This document shows positions 33,340 through 45,563 of a DNA stretch of 64,000 bases, piece by piece; the first letter of the stretch is position 1; every line of letters begins with the position of its first letter. The position numbers were made by a program, and so were the translations under genes. The notes beneath the pieces are model-generated. The model saw only the letters and a list, made by a program, of their open reading frames with translations. It had not been told where the DNA came from and did no database searches. Origin of the DNA: Solanum dulcamara (lineage: Eukaryota; Streptophyta; Magnoliopsida; Solanales; Solanaceae); contig NC_077245.1 in the NCBI RefSeq assembly GCF_947179165.1, positions 15,904,740 to 15,968,739 of the forward strand. The letters run 5' to 3'.

Positions 33340-36300
33340 TGTCACGACCCAACCCAGTGGGCTACGACTGGGGTCCGACCTGGCCCCCCTTATGCGTATA
33401 TATCAGTTACCCTTAAGTTGAACAGTATATGATGTGATACCATACACAAACCCCAATGTGTCAAAAACTTTTTTTCATAAACCTGTAGCCTCATTCACCT
33501 ACATCATGACAGGAAAGGGCATGCGAGCCGACGAGGCTGCCATACCACAAAAACGTTTGCAATACATCGGATGAGCACAACAGAAACAAACTTACAAATA
33601 ACCCTCATACATATATATCTACAGACCTCTAAGAATGGTAACAACAATATATGGCGGGACAGGGCCCCCGCCGTACCTCTGGACAAATAAATATATATAT
33701 ATCAAATGACTAGTATCAAAAGTTAGGCTCCGGAATAGTGGAGCGCTCCCAACATTGCTGAGTGGAAACCCTAAGCAAGCGGACTTCCAAAATGAACATA
33801 TGTACCTGCGGGCATGAAACGCAGCCCCCCAGAGAACGGGGGGTCAGTACGATATATGTACTGAGTATATAAAGCATGGACTGTAACTAGTAAAGCCATT
33901 ACCAAAACAGAAGGTGCAAAAATGAGCAAACTATCCAGAATACCAAAATGCTTTTCATAACCACAGATAATGTATGCAGAGAAACATATGCCATATCCGG
34001 TCCCATTATCGAACTCGGTGAACAAATACAAAATATGGTCGCCACCCCGTCACTGGCGCCATAGCATATCATAACTCCAGAGTAGGGAACATCTCCGTAA
34101 CAAATCATATAATATCAGATGGTCATATCAGATCATATCATATCATGTGTGTACATGGCACATCATAACTCCATAATTCCCATGTACAGGTTGTACCTGC
34201 CCCCTCACGCCGGGGCATGGCGAACAAAGCAGAAAAGTATACACGATAACAAAACCTGGCCCGGGCTCGGTGAAAGAATCATTGAGGCATCCACGAGTGG
34301 AGTAGTGAGAAACCAAATGCAATTTAAATCATATTTGAGACTCGATGGAATAATCAAAATAAGCTATCATTCAAAATCCATACAAGGATCATATCAAGTA
34401 CCTTTTGAAAGTTACTTTGGGTTATATCAAAATAGAACTTTTGGGAATCATATAAACATATCAAGGCATAACAAAATATCTTTTGGAAGTCGAGAAGTTG
34501 GTCATTCTAGCGGCTTTACGAACAAGAACTTCTTTAAAATCATATGAAAGTTATATACTTGTTTCTTAAAATCCATGATGAAAAGGAATATTAGCTTTAT
34601 ATACTTATGTCAGAGAAATGCTAAAACAAAGTATAAGCCTTACATACGTATGCCAAAACATGCCAAAAGAAAGAAACGTTAGCTTTACATACTTCTACCA
34701 AAACATGCCAAAAGAAGGAATAGCTTTACATACTTGTTCCAAAACATGCCAAAAGAAAGAATAGCTTTACATACTTATACCAAAACATGCCAAAAGAAGG
34801 AATAACTTTACATACTTGTTCCAAAACATGCCAAAAGAAAGAATAGCTTTACATACCTGTTACAGGTTACTTTTTATCCCATTCATCTCGTCGTCCTTTA
34901 AACCTAAGTAACATAAAATAAATATGAGTATCAACCCTTCTTAACTTTCTAGTATCTTAGGTTACACCTTAGTATTAATGGAGTATATTTCCTTAGTCGT
35001 TTCCTCGACTAGTTATGTTATTCGCTAAGGCGTCGACAAAAATTGGACAACACCTCCCCTATAATGTGCCCTATCCGAATTCCCAACCATGTACTTAGAA
35101 CCTACAGCCAACCAAAAATGCAACCAGCAGCCCACACATATACATATTACGATCAAAATTACACAATATAAACCCCCAACAATTCACTCGAAACTAAGAT
35201 ACCAAAACTAGAGTTTTTAATCTTTCTTTCGCGAATTCTTTAATTGCAAAGCGGAGGGTCATGTAGCTGAAAATAGAAGCTTCCCCACTTCGTTTAGATA
35301 AATTTTAGACCCTGCAACACGCCACAACACAACCATCAGCAGCCCCCACGCGCAGAACACCTTATTTCGACAACAACTTAACTATAGCGATTCTAAATTC
35401 GTTTATTTCGAACGCCGAACTTTTCAAACCTTTTCCCCAACTTCCAGCATCTCCTAAGGTGTTTAATACACCATAATTTAACATCATAAACTTCAAATTA
35501 TAGGGGAAGAACTTACCTTTCCCGAAATTGGCTAGAACTCTCCAAAATCGTGCCTCAGAACTTTTTTTTCAGCGTGCTGTAACGTCGTGGAAGCTTGCTG
35601 TCCGTTTTTTGCTGCACCAAACTCTAATTTTATACTAATAATACATCCATATCATCGTGGTATACGCTATATAATTAATTCACGGAACGAAATCGGGACT
35701 TACCTTATTTTTCTCCCAAAGCCGTCACACTTTTCTCTCTTAGCTTAGGGTTTGTTTTCTCTTGTTGCTGCTGATATTTTTGGATAAGAACTGAATACAT
35801 TAGTCATATATACATATATTTAGGTGGACCTAGGTGGTGATACGTGTCAGCCCCTTAAGATGACACGTGTCAAGCCATGATTGGCCACCGTGTTATGTTG
35901 CCAATTAAGGGCTGCCACGTGGCAGCGGGGTCCACCTCTCCCAAGCAGCTGCATCACCTACTTGACCCTAAGTAGGTGCATCACCTTCTTTCTTGAGGTG
36001 TTGCCACGTGTCGCTCCTCCATTGGCTGCCACGCGTCGTCTTTTCCCATTCCTCGCAGGTTCATAATCTCGTCTTACTTTAAGAGCCCATGTGATCCGCA
36101 CTACATATGCTTGATATATCCTTAATCAAATTAAGTGTATAATACTCTTAACTTAGTGGCTTACGTAGGTAAATCGAGTCCTACGACTCATTTCTTAGCC
36201 TCCAACTCTTTCCGGATTCTTATGACTCTATCTCCGACCTCCCTTCTCGCGAGGTATCACAATCTTCTTTCCTTAGAGTGGTTTGATAGTGTTGTAGCTT

Positions 36301-36370
36301 ATCCGGCTCACATGATAGTGTCTAAGGAACTTAAGAATACGTTCCGAGCTCAAGAGTGCCGGGTGTAACA
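33340..36370 (-). mobile_element. Solo LTR (3031 bp) in copy 1
   Basis: The ends are TGTCACGACCCAACCC and GTGCCGGGTGTAACA, flanked by ATTTC at 33335-33339 and 36371-36375. Copy 2 shows the unfilled site (CAACTTAATTTCGGACAT near 58910). No gag or pol. It contains a 41-bp tandem array at 34640-34858 and an AACGCAGCCCCCCAGAGAAC block, whose complement type recurs in the LTR at 55922-58773, so the two families are distantly related. Probably Ty3/gypsy. Confidence 0.92.
34640..34858. repeat. Tandem array, 41-bp unit, about 5 copies
   Basis: The unit contains AGCTTTACATACTTGTTCCA then AAACATGCCAAAAGAAAGAAT. Alternate units carry TTGTTCC or TTATACC, so pairs of units duplicated together. It lies inside the solo LTR 33340-36370. 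Confidence 0.85.
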
Positions 36371-37206
36371 ATTTCGGACATAAGTTTAAACTCGGGTAAA
36401 CTTCAAACAACCATAGTTCGCAGCCTATAATGAATTAGGTGGTAGTGACCTATCAAATTAAAGGTCTATGAGTCTTCTTTCCAACTCCATCAAGTTTGCT
36501 TTATTTTGAGTTTGGAGTAAAACACTATCCGTCCTGAGGCGCCATGACGGGATCCGACGGGCCTGAATTAAAAAGTGGCATAATTTTATTATCTCCTTAT
36601 TCCTTTAAGTACCAAAATAGTTGAGGGTTACCCTAGGCTTGGAGAGAAGGGAGGAACGAAATTTAGCGAAAGGGAGGCTACAACCCACAGATTCATGCCT
36701 ATCTCCATTATTTTTCCTTCTGTAAGTCAAGGATCATGCTATAATTCTTCTACAACTGCTTGGCACCCATGTAGTCTAGTGTTTCTTAATTGAGCCATTA
36801 TAAATTATTTCTATCACTTAATATGATGTAGATTGAAGGGAGAATTCATGCCTATGCCTTTAGGCACGGAGTTTGGATAGTTGGATAATTGTTAATTGTT
36901 GTTTAAAGTGGGAATGCATAATGTGGGTTATAATTATTATGTCACTAGTGATCCAATCTTTGAAAGTTAACCTTGGTGAAAACTGTTAAGAAGGTCAATG
37001 ACTCTTGTGAGATTAAATGTAGAGAATTACTGAGTTATTATGAAATACTGAGACTTGGGGGTTATGGCTATTGAGGTGTATATAGGGATAGTATTATATA
37101 ATGATTGAGTGTGTTCATGCTTATTATTCTCAGTAGTAACTTGAGTAATGTGAATCATGAAATAAAAGGGTGAATATAAACGACTTAGTGTTGACAAATA
37201 TAATGT

Positions 37207-37370
37207 CATCAAGTGTCACATGCTGACACACATATATATAAGGATCAGGTATCGCATTTTGGCACATATGCATATAGGGACCAGATGCCACAGTCCAACA
37301 CATATATAGGGATCGAGTGTCACGTACCGACACATACATATAAGAATAGGGTGTTGCATTTCGACACACA

Positions 37371-37420
<50 letters not shown>

Positions 37421-37421
37421 A
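37207..37421. repeat. Minisatellite with hairpin units plus (AC)n(AT)n, copy 1
   Basis: Units of about 40 bp carry GTGTCACATGCTGACAC (6-bp stem), then ATATATAAGGATC. The array ends in a long (AC)n at 37365-37406 and a short (AT)n to 37421. Copy 2 has more units and the opposite proportion of AC to AT. Confidence 0.85.
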
Positions 37422-38932
37422 TCTAACAGTTTGGTATGGATTCCATGAGAGGACCAAGTATGTGTTATGAAATATGCTTATCATGTGTAATAATAGCTAT
37501 GAAAAGACTGAAGGTCCAAGTCTTTATCATGTTGACAGTTATAATTGAGATTGACATTGTGTAATTGTATATTTCTCTTGAAATGGTAAATTGCTAATGT
37601 GTTCTTGTATATGCATGTACGAATTATGCTATGCTTGCTAGAGGCTTATGTATTTTAGGTATGAGGTTGTGGGTAAACAAATAGAGAGAAGTTGATGTAT
37701 TTTTTAGTGAGATTAGTGACTTAGAGTCAGATATTCATGGTGTCTTATTGATGCATGTGTAAAAGAGAGGCTTGAGAGAGAATGCAGAGGTTTTTTATCC
37801 ATGCACCCGCTATGACGAGGCCGCCATAGCGAGTTATGTCCCGCCATAGCAGGCTAGTACAGTTAAAAGAGAAGTCTTAGTCCATCTAAATATTTCCCTC
37901 TTTCAAGTGAGATGCTAATTATTCTAGTCCAGGTGTTGGTGTGAAAGTTTAAGGAAGTAGAGTGATTAAACAATATTAGTGATGGCCCATAGTTCGAAAA
38001 TTCCTCTATGTGTTATAAGGTCTAGGCCTTGATCTGGATTAGAGTTGAAAGTGGACTAACTAGAATGGATAAGTATTACTCTTGAATGATAGTAAGGAGG
38101 TAAATGAGAATTATAAAAGTTTGTGCATAAAAGCTTGGTGGTGTATTTCTTCAATAGAATGTTTTCTTCTTTGTTGATTTCTTTATATTATGCAGTGAGT
38201 ATCAGATTGACCGATGATGCCTATCAGTACGTGTTGTTTGAACTGATACTAATCTTTCCATTTTACTTTGCATAGTCTGATTGCAAGGTTAGTAAGGTTT
38301 CATACGTTAAAATGACGATGATCTCCGACAACTTCTACTCCTCCTTCCCTATAATGGAAAATGTGTCTTGTTTTATTTATACTCTGTGTATCCTGAAAAG
38401 CACTTGTACCTGTATACACTAGTTCTTTGGGAGGGTTTTCAGTGTATCTTCATAACTATTTTAATTAGTAAAGAGATTTCTTATATTTTTTTAACTTCCG
38501 CAATTGACTTAATTTTTCAAAATTGATGTAAGGATTCTTCTATCTAGGTGTTAGAATATATTCCCGCATGGCCCGATGGGTTAGGTGGTAACATAAAGAC
38601 CAATCCAACTCAGCTTAGCAGGAAGTACCAACAATGAAGCCAAACTAACACCCCTTATTAACTAACTACAAGTGCAACATAAGATAAGTACAATTATAGT
38701 CAAATAATAACCGCACGGATGCTCATAGCCCCAAAAGGTACAAACAATAACAAACATACTCCGACCTCCATAAAATTAGGTAATCAAATAATAAATTAGT
38801 ATATTGGTAATAGGCGATGCGTGTGAATGCAAGTTTGTAGTAAAAACTATTAACATCAAGAAGTCATCAATAACCAATTTTATAGACCCACCATGGTCCT
38901 CGACCTGCCAAGTAGGACCATGTAACTCCCTC

Positions 38933-38937
38933 ATCTA
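38933..38937. repeat. Target site duplication ATCTA
   Basis: It recurs at 41264-41268 on the far side of the solo LTR. Confidence 0.93.
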
Positions 38938-41263
38938 TGTCACGATCCAAGCCTAGGGCCTAGACGTAACATGGCGAATGAGGAATTCGAAAGTACCTCA
39001 AACAAGCCTCTTAGCATTTTTTAGCCTTTCATAGGTAATGATGATAAATAGACAAGCGAAAATCATAATAATAAATCTTCAACTTACACATTTCCAACAA
39101 TACCTCTAACTATTAGATTTAATGGGGCTAAGACAAGTTCCTAGCTTACCCTCAATCATAATAGAAGAAATGTCATAATAAAATATCTTAACATATCATA
39201 AACTAGAAAGATAAAGAAGTATTGTTCCCGGAACATATGAACTCACCAAAAGTAGTCTTCAATGGAATATCAACTAGCCACGTGGAGGAGAACGAGGAGG
39301 AGCACCGATCCCTACATGGTGATATCATGTAGGCAAAAGAGTATGCGTTAGTACTTTGAATGTACTAAGTATGTAAGGATGCATGAACATTGAGGAAATA
39401 TTATAACATTTATGTAATATGGAACATAATGTAATACATGCATAATAAATCATATGGATATCCTTTAAAACGTTCATTTTGTGGGAAAATAACCATAACC
39501 GACATTTAAGACCATGCGAGCTATTACATGGAATCCAATATAACCCCCTACGTTGGCCGGGGATACTATTTGCCAGGTAGAACTCTGTCAACTTCATTTA
39601 TTTCTTTAACTTTAACTTTAAGGGCTATTTATGGATCCATTAGCCTAAGCCTATAAGGGCTCCTATGTTGGCACATAGTTAATGAGACAAGGGGTTGCTA
39701 CTAGGATTCCCTTACCGAATCCCACCTCAATGCCTCATTCGGTGCTAAGTCAATCCCACGGAATAGTTTAATACTTCAAAATATTCATAGCATATAACTT
39801 GAGAATTCAAACATCATATTCGGTAGAATAGCTCATTAAAATATTTGATAATTCAAATATGCAAGAATTGTCCTTATTGCATAAAGAATCCATCATTCAT
39901 ATCATTTCATCATTCTTTCATTTCATAAGACTCCCTTTTTATCATAGATATTGCTTTTACAAACATTTATTTGGAGTCAAAGCTTTCAAGTCAAACTTTA
40001 TTAAAAATATAGTAAAACTAGGTGGGTTCAAATCACTTCAACTTGCAAATATGTATGTAAATAAATATTCATAAATACTTTTAAATCCATTAATTAAAAA
40101 TCATGCTTTAAACAACCACCATGAATTTCAAGAGCCTTTAAATAGATAAATAGAGGAATTACTTGTAAACCATCAATTCATATATATGAAATTATGTTGC
40201 ATCAAAATAGAGCAATAATCATTAGTTTAATCATGATTCATACTATTAAGTAAAAATAAGAATTTACCATAAGAAAATATTACTTGAAATCAAGATATTT
40301 AATTGAAAGAGTTTTTGGACTACATGGGTGGAAGAACCCATGGATAAACACCCACATAACTTAGAGTAAAGATTAAAGAAAATAAATATAATTTATCATA
40401 TAATCAAAATAATTTAGACATGAGAGTGAAAGAAATACTCTGATTAAAGCCTTACATACCTGGAAACCGAAGCTTTAGTTGGTACCGAAAGACTTAATGA
40501 ACACTCTTGAGTCCTATCTTCTCTCCTTGCCGGAACGTTTTGTGTACTACCCGGAGTATATGAATCACCGGAATAGTATTTCTTCACTACTAAGGACTAA
40601 AACTATATTTGAGAATGTGTAAAGAAGTGTATAAAGAGAAGATTTGCTTGAGAAAACTTGATGAATAAAATGAGGAAATAAGGTGGGTATTTATAGGTGG
40701 GAAAGATGACTTAACAATAAATAAAATAATTATAAAAAAAAATTTGAAAATTTAGTGGAATATATTGATGTCATGGATGATGTTAAATGGAGGACAATTT
40801 ATGTCATGAGTGATGTCAAATGTATCTAGATCTTTCTATGGTAGGTGAAATGAGTTATCTTTGACAGAATACTCTTTTTGGGAGCTGCGTTTGAATAAGA
40901 TAAATTCCTTATTAGGATTTGGTGTCTTCATAAGATTTTGTAGATATGGAAGTCTAGTTTTATATCGTTCAAGAATCAACCAATTTGGATAAACCTACAG
41001 TGCGATATGATATTTCTTCTATAAACACTCATTTCTGTCACAACATCCTACCTTACAAAAATTAATTTATTTGACATACTTAACCTCCGAATATTAAAAT
41101 ATGGTCTTCATAAAAGTTGTAGGTAATGATCCTGTGGTTACTCAGAAATTTTAATCACTCTATTTGGATATTCCTATGACAAGTTATGCCCAAAATATAG
41201 AGGTTATATCATGTTTAGGCGAAAATTGAAACATCGTATACAACGTTTTTAGGGGATGTTACA
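38938..41263 (-). mobile_element. Solo chromovirus LTR (2326 bp)
   Basis: Same family and orientation as the LTRs of the complete element at 1193-10821; TGTCACGATCC to GATGTTACA, one base longer, flanked by perfect ATCTA. There is no internal region, as expected after LTR-LTR recombination. It has several private substitutions and small indels, so it is older than the complete element's own LTR divergence. Confidence 0.95.
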
Positions 41264-43860
41264 ATCTAGTTCAATGGTACACCGACCAGAGGGGCCCATA
41301 AGTGATGCGGGAAGTCCATATACATTTTCTGTACCCAAACCAGGTCTTATACATAAGATATGATATCCGTGTAGTTGTACTGGAGAGTGAGTGTCCAAGA
41401 TGATGTAGAAAACGGCGACGCCATATTGGATAATCAAGTAAAGTCAAGAGCATCCGAGACGCAGCCAATGTAGAAAAAGGGAGACATTGCGTCAAATATC
41501 AATAAAAAGTTGAGTGCATCCTCAATGCCTCTTATACTGCCAGTAGAAAAGAAGTACATCCTCGATGCCTCATAAGTCTCAAAATTAATATCCAAGTGAT
41601 TCAGGTGGTACAACTACTATTAAAACCAAATTAAAAATAGTAAAAGTTTGAGAATGTGTCTTCTCAAAATAGTAGTGAAAATTCAATGAAGAAATTGGGA
41701 CCGCACCACAAAATATGTGAAAATGTTCAATCAATGCAAGCATGTCATCATCAACATCGAACCAAGATACACGCAATTAGAAATGTAATATAAAATCTTA
41801 CCACACAACCAAGGCTAAAGGAAACTGACTGGAAATCTAGTCACTCCTCATACACGGCCTCGGGCCCAACAATATGGCATTAGTAGATAAGGCACCACAA
41901 TCATACCTCTAAATATAAAGTGAAGTAATTGAGAATTGGATCAAGGGATGAATATCTTAGGATTGACGCCTTACCCCAAATATGCCACTCTATCTCACAA
42001 CCGAGCACTGCTTGGCCAAACTTACGGCTATGACCAACCACTAAGGTCTCAGGCCCTAGTAGAAGGTACATCATCCAAGATAATCCCAATCGGAAGCTAC
42101 ACGAGCTATAAGGGAAACAAAGCACATGCTAAAGTATTTAAGGCTCAACCCTAGTCTAAGGCAATCAATATCAATCCTATAAAAGACAATAACTTTGGCT
42201 TTCACAAGGCTACTCTAGTGTAAGGCTCAATCGGGAACCAAGAAGATGGAATGAAATTAGGCAAACTCTATACTCATCAAGTGTTAACCTAAATCAAATG
42301 TAATTTATACTATATAGTATCTAATAAAACTCAGTCAAAGTGAAAGATTATAGCCTACCTCAAATCCGATCACGCGCATTCTAAATCTATTAATTTGAAG
42401 CTTTTCACTTACGAATCACCTTCAATTATTGTCACTGTAATAAAATATTGATCACGACATCAATACAAACATTTTGACACTAAAAGCACAATAATCAAAG
42501 ACGGAGCAAAAATTGAATCTATAACGGAATTGTGGAACCAGCATCAGGAATCTCAAAATTGACTTTGTGAAAAGATTCATTTTACCTCCCTGAACTTGTT
42601 TCCTAAAACGAAATACAATTCGGAGTTCGGAACAACTTAAAATCAATCCATGCATTTCACTCACCATTAAAGCTAAAGAAAATAAGAAGAGAGAGCAGCA
42701 GCTAAAACTCAAAAAATACCTCCAAAAGAGGTCCTCTAATAGTCCCGAGCACCCTAAGCATAGCCACACCAATTTTGAGCAATCCAGCCTTTGAATCACC
42801 CAAAAAAGAGCTAAAATGAGAGAGAAATTGCATTTAGAAAAGAGGGTTGAATGCTGATTTTTGGCTTAAAATAAAGGAAGAATTGGTCACTAAAGTGACT
42901 TCTGGTCGCTAAAAGTCTGCACCAGATATTAGATATTTTTTTATTTTTTCAAAGTACCCGCAGTATCCTCAAGATTCATTTGGTACCCGATAAAATAAAC
43001 AAGATATGCTACCCACTAAAATCAACATTCCGGACTCAGTAAAATTATTGGATTTCTGAAAAAAAATTATTATGACAAAAATACCCCTTCGGGACTTATT
43101 AGGCCTAAACTCAACTTGTCCCCTAAACTCCCAGAATCAAAAAGAAGATCTCATGATCCAAACGAATGGTCTTTCTAGACCAAATTCAACATTCCGAAGC
43201 TAATGACTCTGACGAAATTGCCATATGACAACTAATTCTTCAAATTTGACCAAAGTCAACTCTAGGCCTTTAAGCTTTCCAAACCCTCGTCTAAGTGCTC
43301 AAACTCACACCGAAAGCCTTAGGACCCAAACTAAAAGTCTTTTTAGACCAAACTCGACATTCTGGAGTTAACCGCGCTAAAGAAATTTTAATCCGTGCCT
43401 GTTCTTCCAAAATGTTGACCATAGTAAACTTAGGCCAAAGTAAAAAGGCCTAATGGCACAAATTCACACCGAAAGCCTCGGGGCCAGAGCCTATTATGCC
43501 ACTAGCCTAAATTGACTCTTCCGGAGCTGATTAGACCGTCACAACTCCATTATGAGGCCATTTTCCTAGAGTTTTGACCTAAGTCAACCATTTAGACTCT
43601 AAGAGCTCCAAAACACAGAAACTGGCATAAAACCCAAGAGAACGATCAGGCGACCAAAATGTCAGCCCCAACAAATTATAAATTACTTGGAGTCACTACA
43701 GGAAAGTTGTGAACTCTGAAAAGATAGGAATACAGAGGAAATGACCTAAAGGGTCATAACACCACACAAGATAGGTAACCCGCACTAAGCAAATCGGGTG
43801 CAATGAGCTGTATATGCCATTTTGAACGTAAAATAAATAGCTGGTAGAACAATTTCAGAC
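41264..43860. other. Old LTR-like intergenic sequence, unassigned
   Basis: No supported gene. The GGTCACTAAAGTGACTTCTG and TGGTCGCTAAAAG stretch near 42890-42915, and the long run of short phrases around CTCGGGGCC and AGTCAACC, resemble degraded Solanaceae gypsy LTRs; I could not find its ends. Confidence 0.4.
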
Positions 43861-44590
43861 ATTATTTCTTTCATCTCAGGGCTTTTTATGTTAAGAATTT
43901 AATGTAGTTTCTTTAATTGATGGTTAATTTTAGAACAAAAATATCTAATTACGCTTGTGTTGGTATATATGCAGATTGCTTTATCTCCAAATTTGTCCAT
44001 CTCTCTACGTTACTATTCTAGCGTGCATATAACTATGTTATTATTGAGATTTTAAATTATTTTATTACTACAATAGATAAAAATGCCCTGATGGTTTTAA
44101 AATTTGTTACTCATTTATTTAACTTACTCTCTGATTTATAAGTGATTAGGAGAGAAGTAAATTACCAAATTGGTCTTTGATCTTTGCAAGTTGTACCAAC
44201 CTTATTATAATATGTAATGTCTGTGTGTGCCGCAATTTTTTGTATTTATTCCAATAAACGGTTATGCTTTTTAGTGAATAATTGGCAAAAAATGTTTTTT
44301 TTTATATGCACCATCGATCGGTATACAATGAAGAGATCAAAGAAGAAAAGTAACAAACAAAAACGAATTAACATTCATGTTACAACATCCTTGAAAAAAA
44401 TATTAACTTGCAAATTTAATCACCCTCGTAGAAATACAAAATACTAGAAATTTAACTTATATACATCAACACAGTACTGTAAAGAATAGTATAAAAATTC
44501 TAGTTAAACTTGTGAAATACATTTGAATCAAAGAAATACGTTTATTCAATATTAGCACAAGGTAAGGCAACTGAAAGTAAATTTCATCAA
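43861..44590 (-). other. 3' flank of copy d
   Basis: No gene seen before 44300. From about 44300 the sequence (AACAAACAAAAACGAATTAAC, ACTTATATACATCAACA, AATACGTTTATTCAATA) matches the 3' flanks of copies b, c and e, so it belongs to the duplicated unit. Confidence 0.55.
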
Positions 44591-44752
44591 TTAAACGGAA
44601 GGGTTGATCTTTTTCTTATCATTCTTGAAGGTGGAGGTGGTAGCTTTCACTATCTTTTCAACAACCATTGCCTTCACTGACTTCTTATCCTTCTTTGGAA
44701 ACACACTACCATTCTTTGATGTGCCTTCTTTTCCCTTTCCATTTTTCTCCAT
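44591..44752 (-). CDS. Small Lys-rich protein gene, copy d (53 aa), intact
   Basis: The ATG at 44752 begins MEKNGKGKEGTSKNGSVFPK; the TAA stop at 44591-44593 follows NDKKKINPSV, three residues shorter than c and e because the last codons differ. It has 15 Lys and 5 acidic residues, net about +10, with no Cys and no signal peptide. Conserved islands shared with c and e are GSVFPKKDKKSVK and STFKNDKKKINP; the stretch between (VVEKIVKATT) is the most variable. The leader is long: the TATA box is at 44941-44949, 189 bp before the ATG, as in copy a. A solo chromovirus LTR begins 812 bp upstream of the ATG. Unknown family; coding status inferred from frame conservation. Confidence 0.7.
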   Translation of the reverse strand: MEKNGKGKEGTSKNGSVFPKKDKKSVKAMVVEKIVKATTSTFKNDKKKINPSV

Positions 44753-44940
44753 ATCTTTGTTGAGAATATAACTAAGTAAATAAAATTGTGCTCTCTATAA
44801 CAACTTAAACTTTTAGATGAGATGGTCACACGATACTTCAAACAATCTCTTCTCTTAGATGACTTATGAATATGAGGAAGTGGAATTAATATATATTGTT
44901 GCTTTAACTTGTGATCTTTTGAGGAGTTCATACGTTGAGG

Positions 44941-44949
44941 TATTTATAG
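44941..44949 (-). promoter_or_regulatory. TATA box of small gene copy d
   Basis: Minus-strand CTATAAATA in the shared block ACTCCTATAAATACCTCA. Confidence 0.7.
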
Positions 44950-45196
44950 GAGTTTTGAGGCTCTTGTTTATGGTCGTGAATGTTTTCATGCATCTCTGGT
45001 TGAATTTCTGAGTAATTAGCTCATATAAGATTAAATGAAGATTGTTGATTATTTCTTGCATGGAATACGTGTTTGTGTGTGTTAGTAAAAATTGAAATTA
45101 TATTACTCCTACTTAGTTTGTCATTTGCATATATGGGGTGTATGTGTTGGATGGGAATGAGTTTTGTGGGTTTGTGTGTGGGTGTGCGGATTGATT

Positions 45197-45208
45197 AGGA
45201 TGACTCCT
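45197..45208 (-). promoter_or_regulatory. Conserved upstream dyad AGGATGACTCCT, copy d
   Basis: Intact; about 250 bp above the TATA box, the same spacing as copy a. It survives between the gene and the inserted LTR. Confidence 0.45.
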
Positions 45209-45563
45209 ACATAATTTTGGTTTTTTGTATTTATTAATTTCAGTTGACGACCTATGAAATTGTTATATACATTTCTTGGAAATGAATGAAGTATTCTGGA
45301 TTACTCATGATGATAGTTTATTTTCAAAAATATTTAAACCACTACTAAGGTTTTGAAAGTTGAATTTCATTATATTTAAGCTTTATTTGTTTTCGAACTA
45401 ATGAATATAAACATTTTAAAATTGTATAAATACACATGTGATGAGTTGCACAAAATTCTAAACGAGAAAAATACAAGTCTGAACTACTGAATGGTAATGA
45501 GTTTATTCGACTGATATTTATCATCATTCCAAAGTACAAACATGTTAAATACTTCTTTCAAAT

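Larger units (their letters stand above)
30774..38937 (+). repeat. Segmental duplication, copy 1 (split by a 3.0-kb solo LTR)
   Basis: 30776-33339 plus 36371-38770 are collinear with copy 2 (53488-55921, 58774-61615) at high identity, perhaps 97%. The content is not protein-coding: a LINE-like fossil (31223-31745), old LTR-like sequence in opposite orientations at 32395-33330 (TGATATACAGGGTGCA, GTAATATGAGTAC) and 36376-38600 (AGCGAGTTATGTCCCGCCAT, a TTAACTTCCGCAATTGAC end), and a minisatellite at 37207-37421. 38771-38937 has no partner in the window because copy 2 is interrupted there. It ends at the ATCTA duplication of the next solo LTR. Confidence 0.85.

Noticed and set aside
34640..34858. 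CRISPR-like look of regular 41-bp repeats
   Set aside because: There are no unique spacers: the whole unit is repeated. The setting is plant nuclear DNA inside an LTR.
37130..37470. Frames with long Cys-Val and Thr-His runs (also at 59999-60345)
   Set aside because: Translations of (AC)n(AT)n and minisatellite sequence, not proteins.
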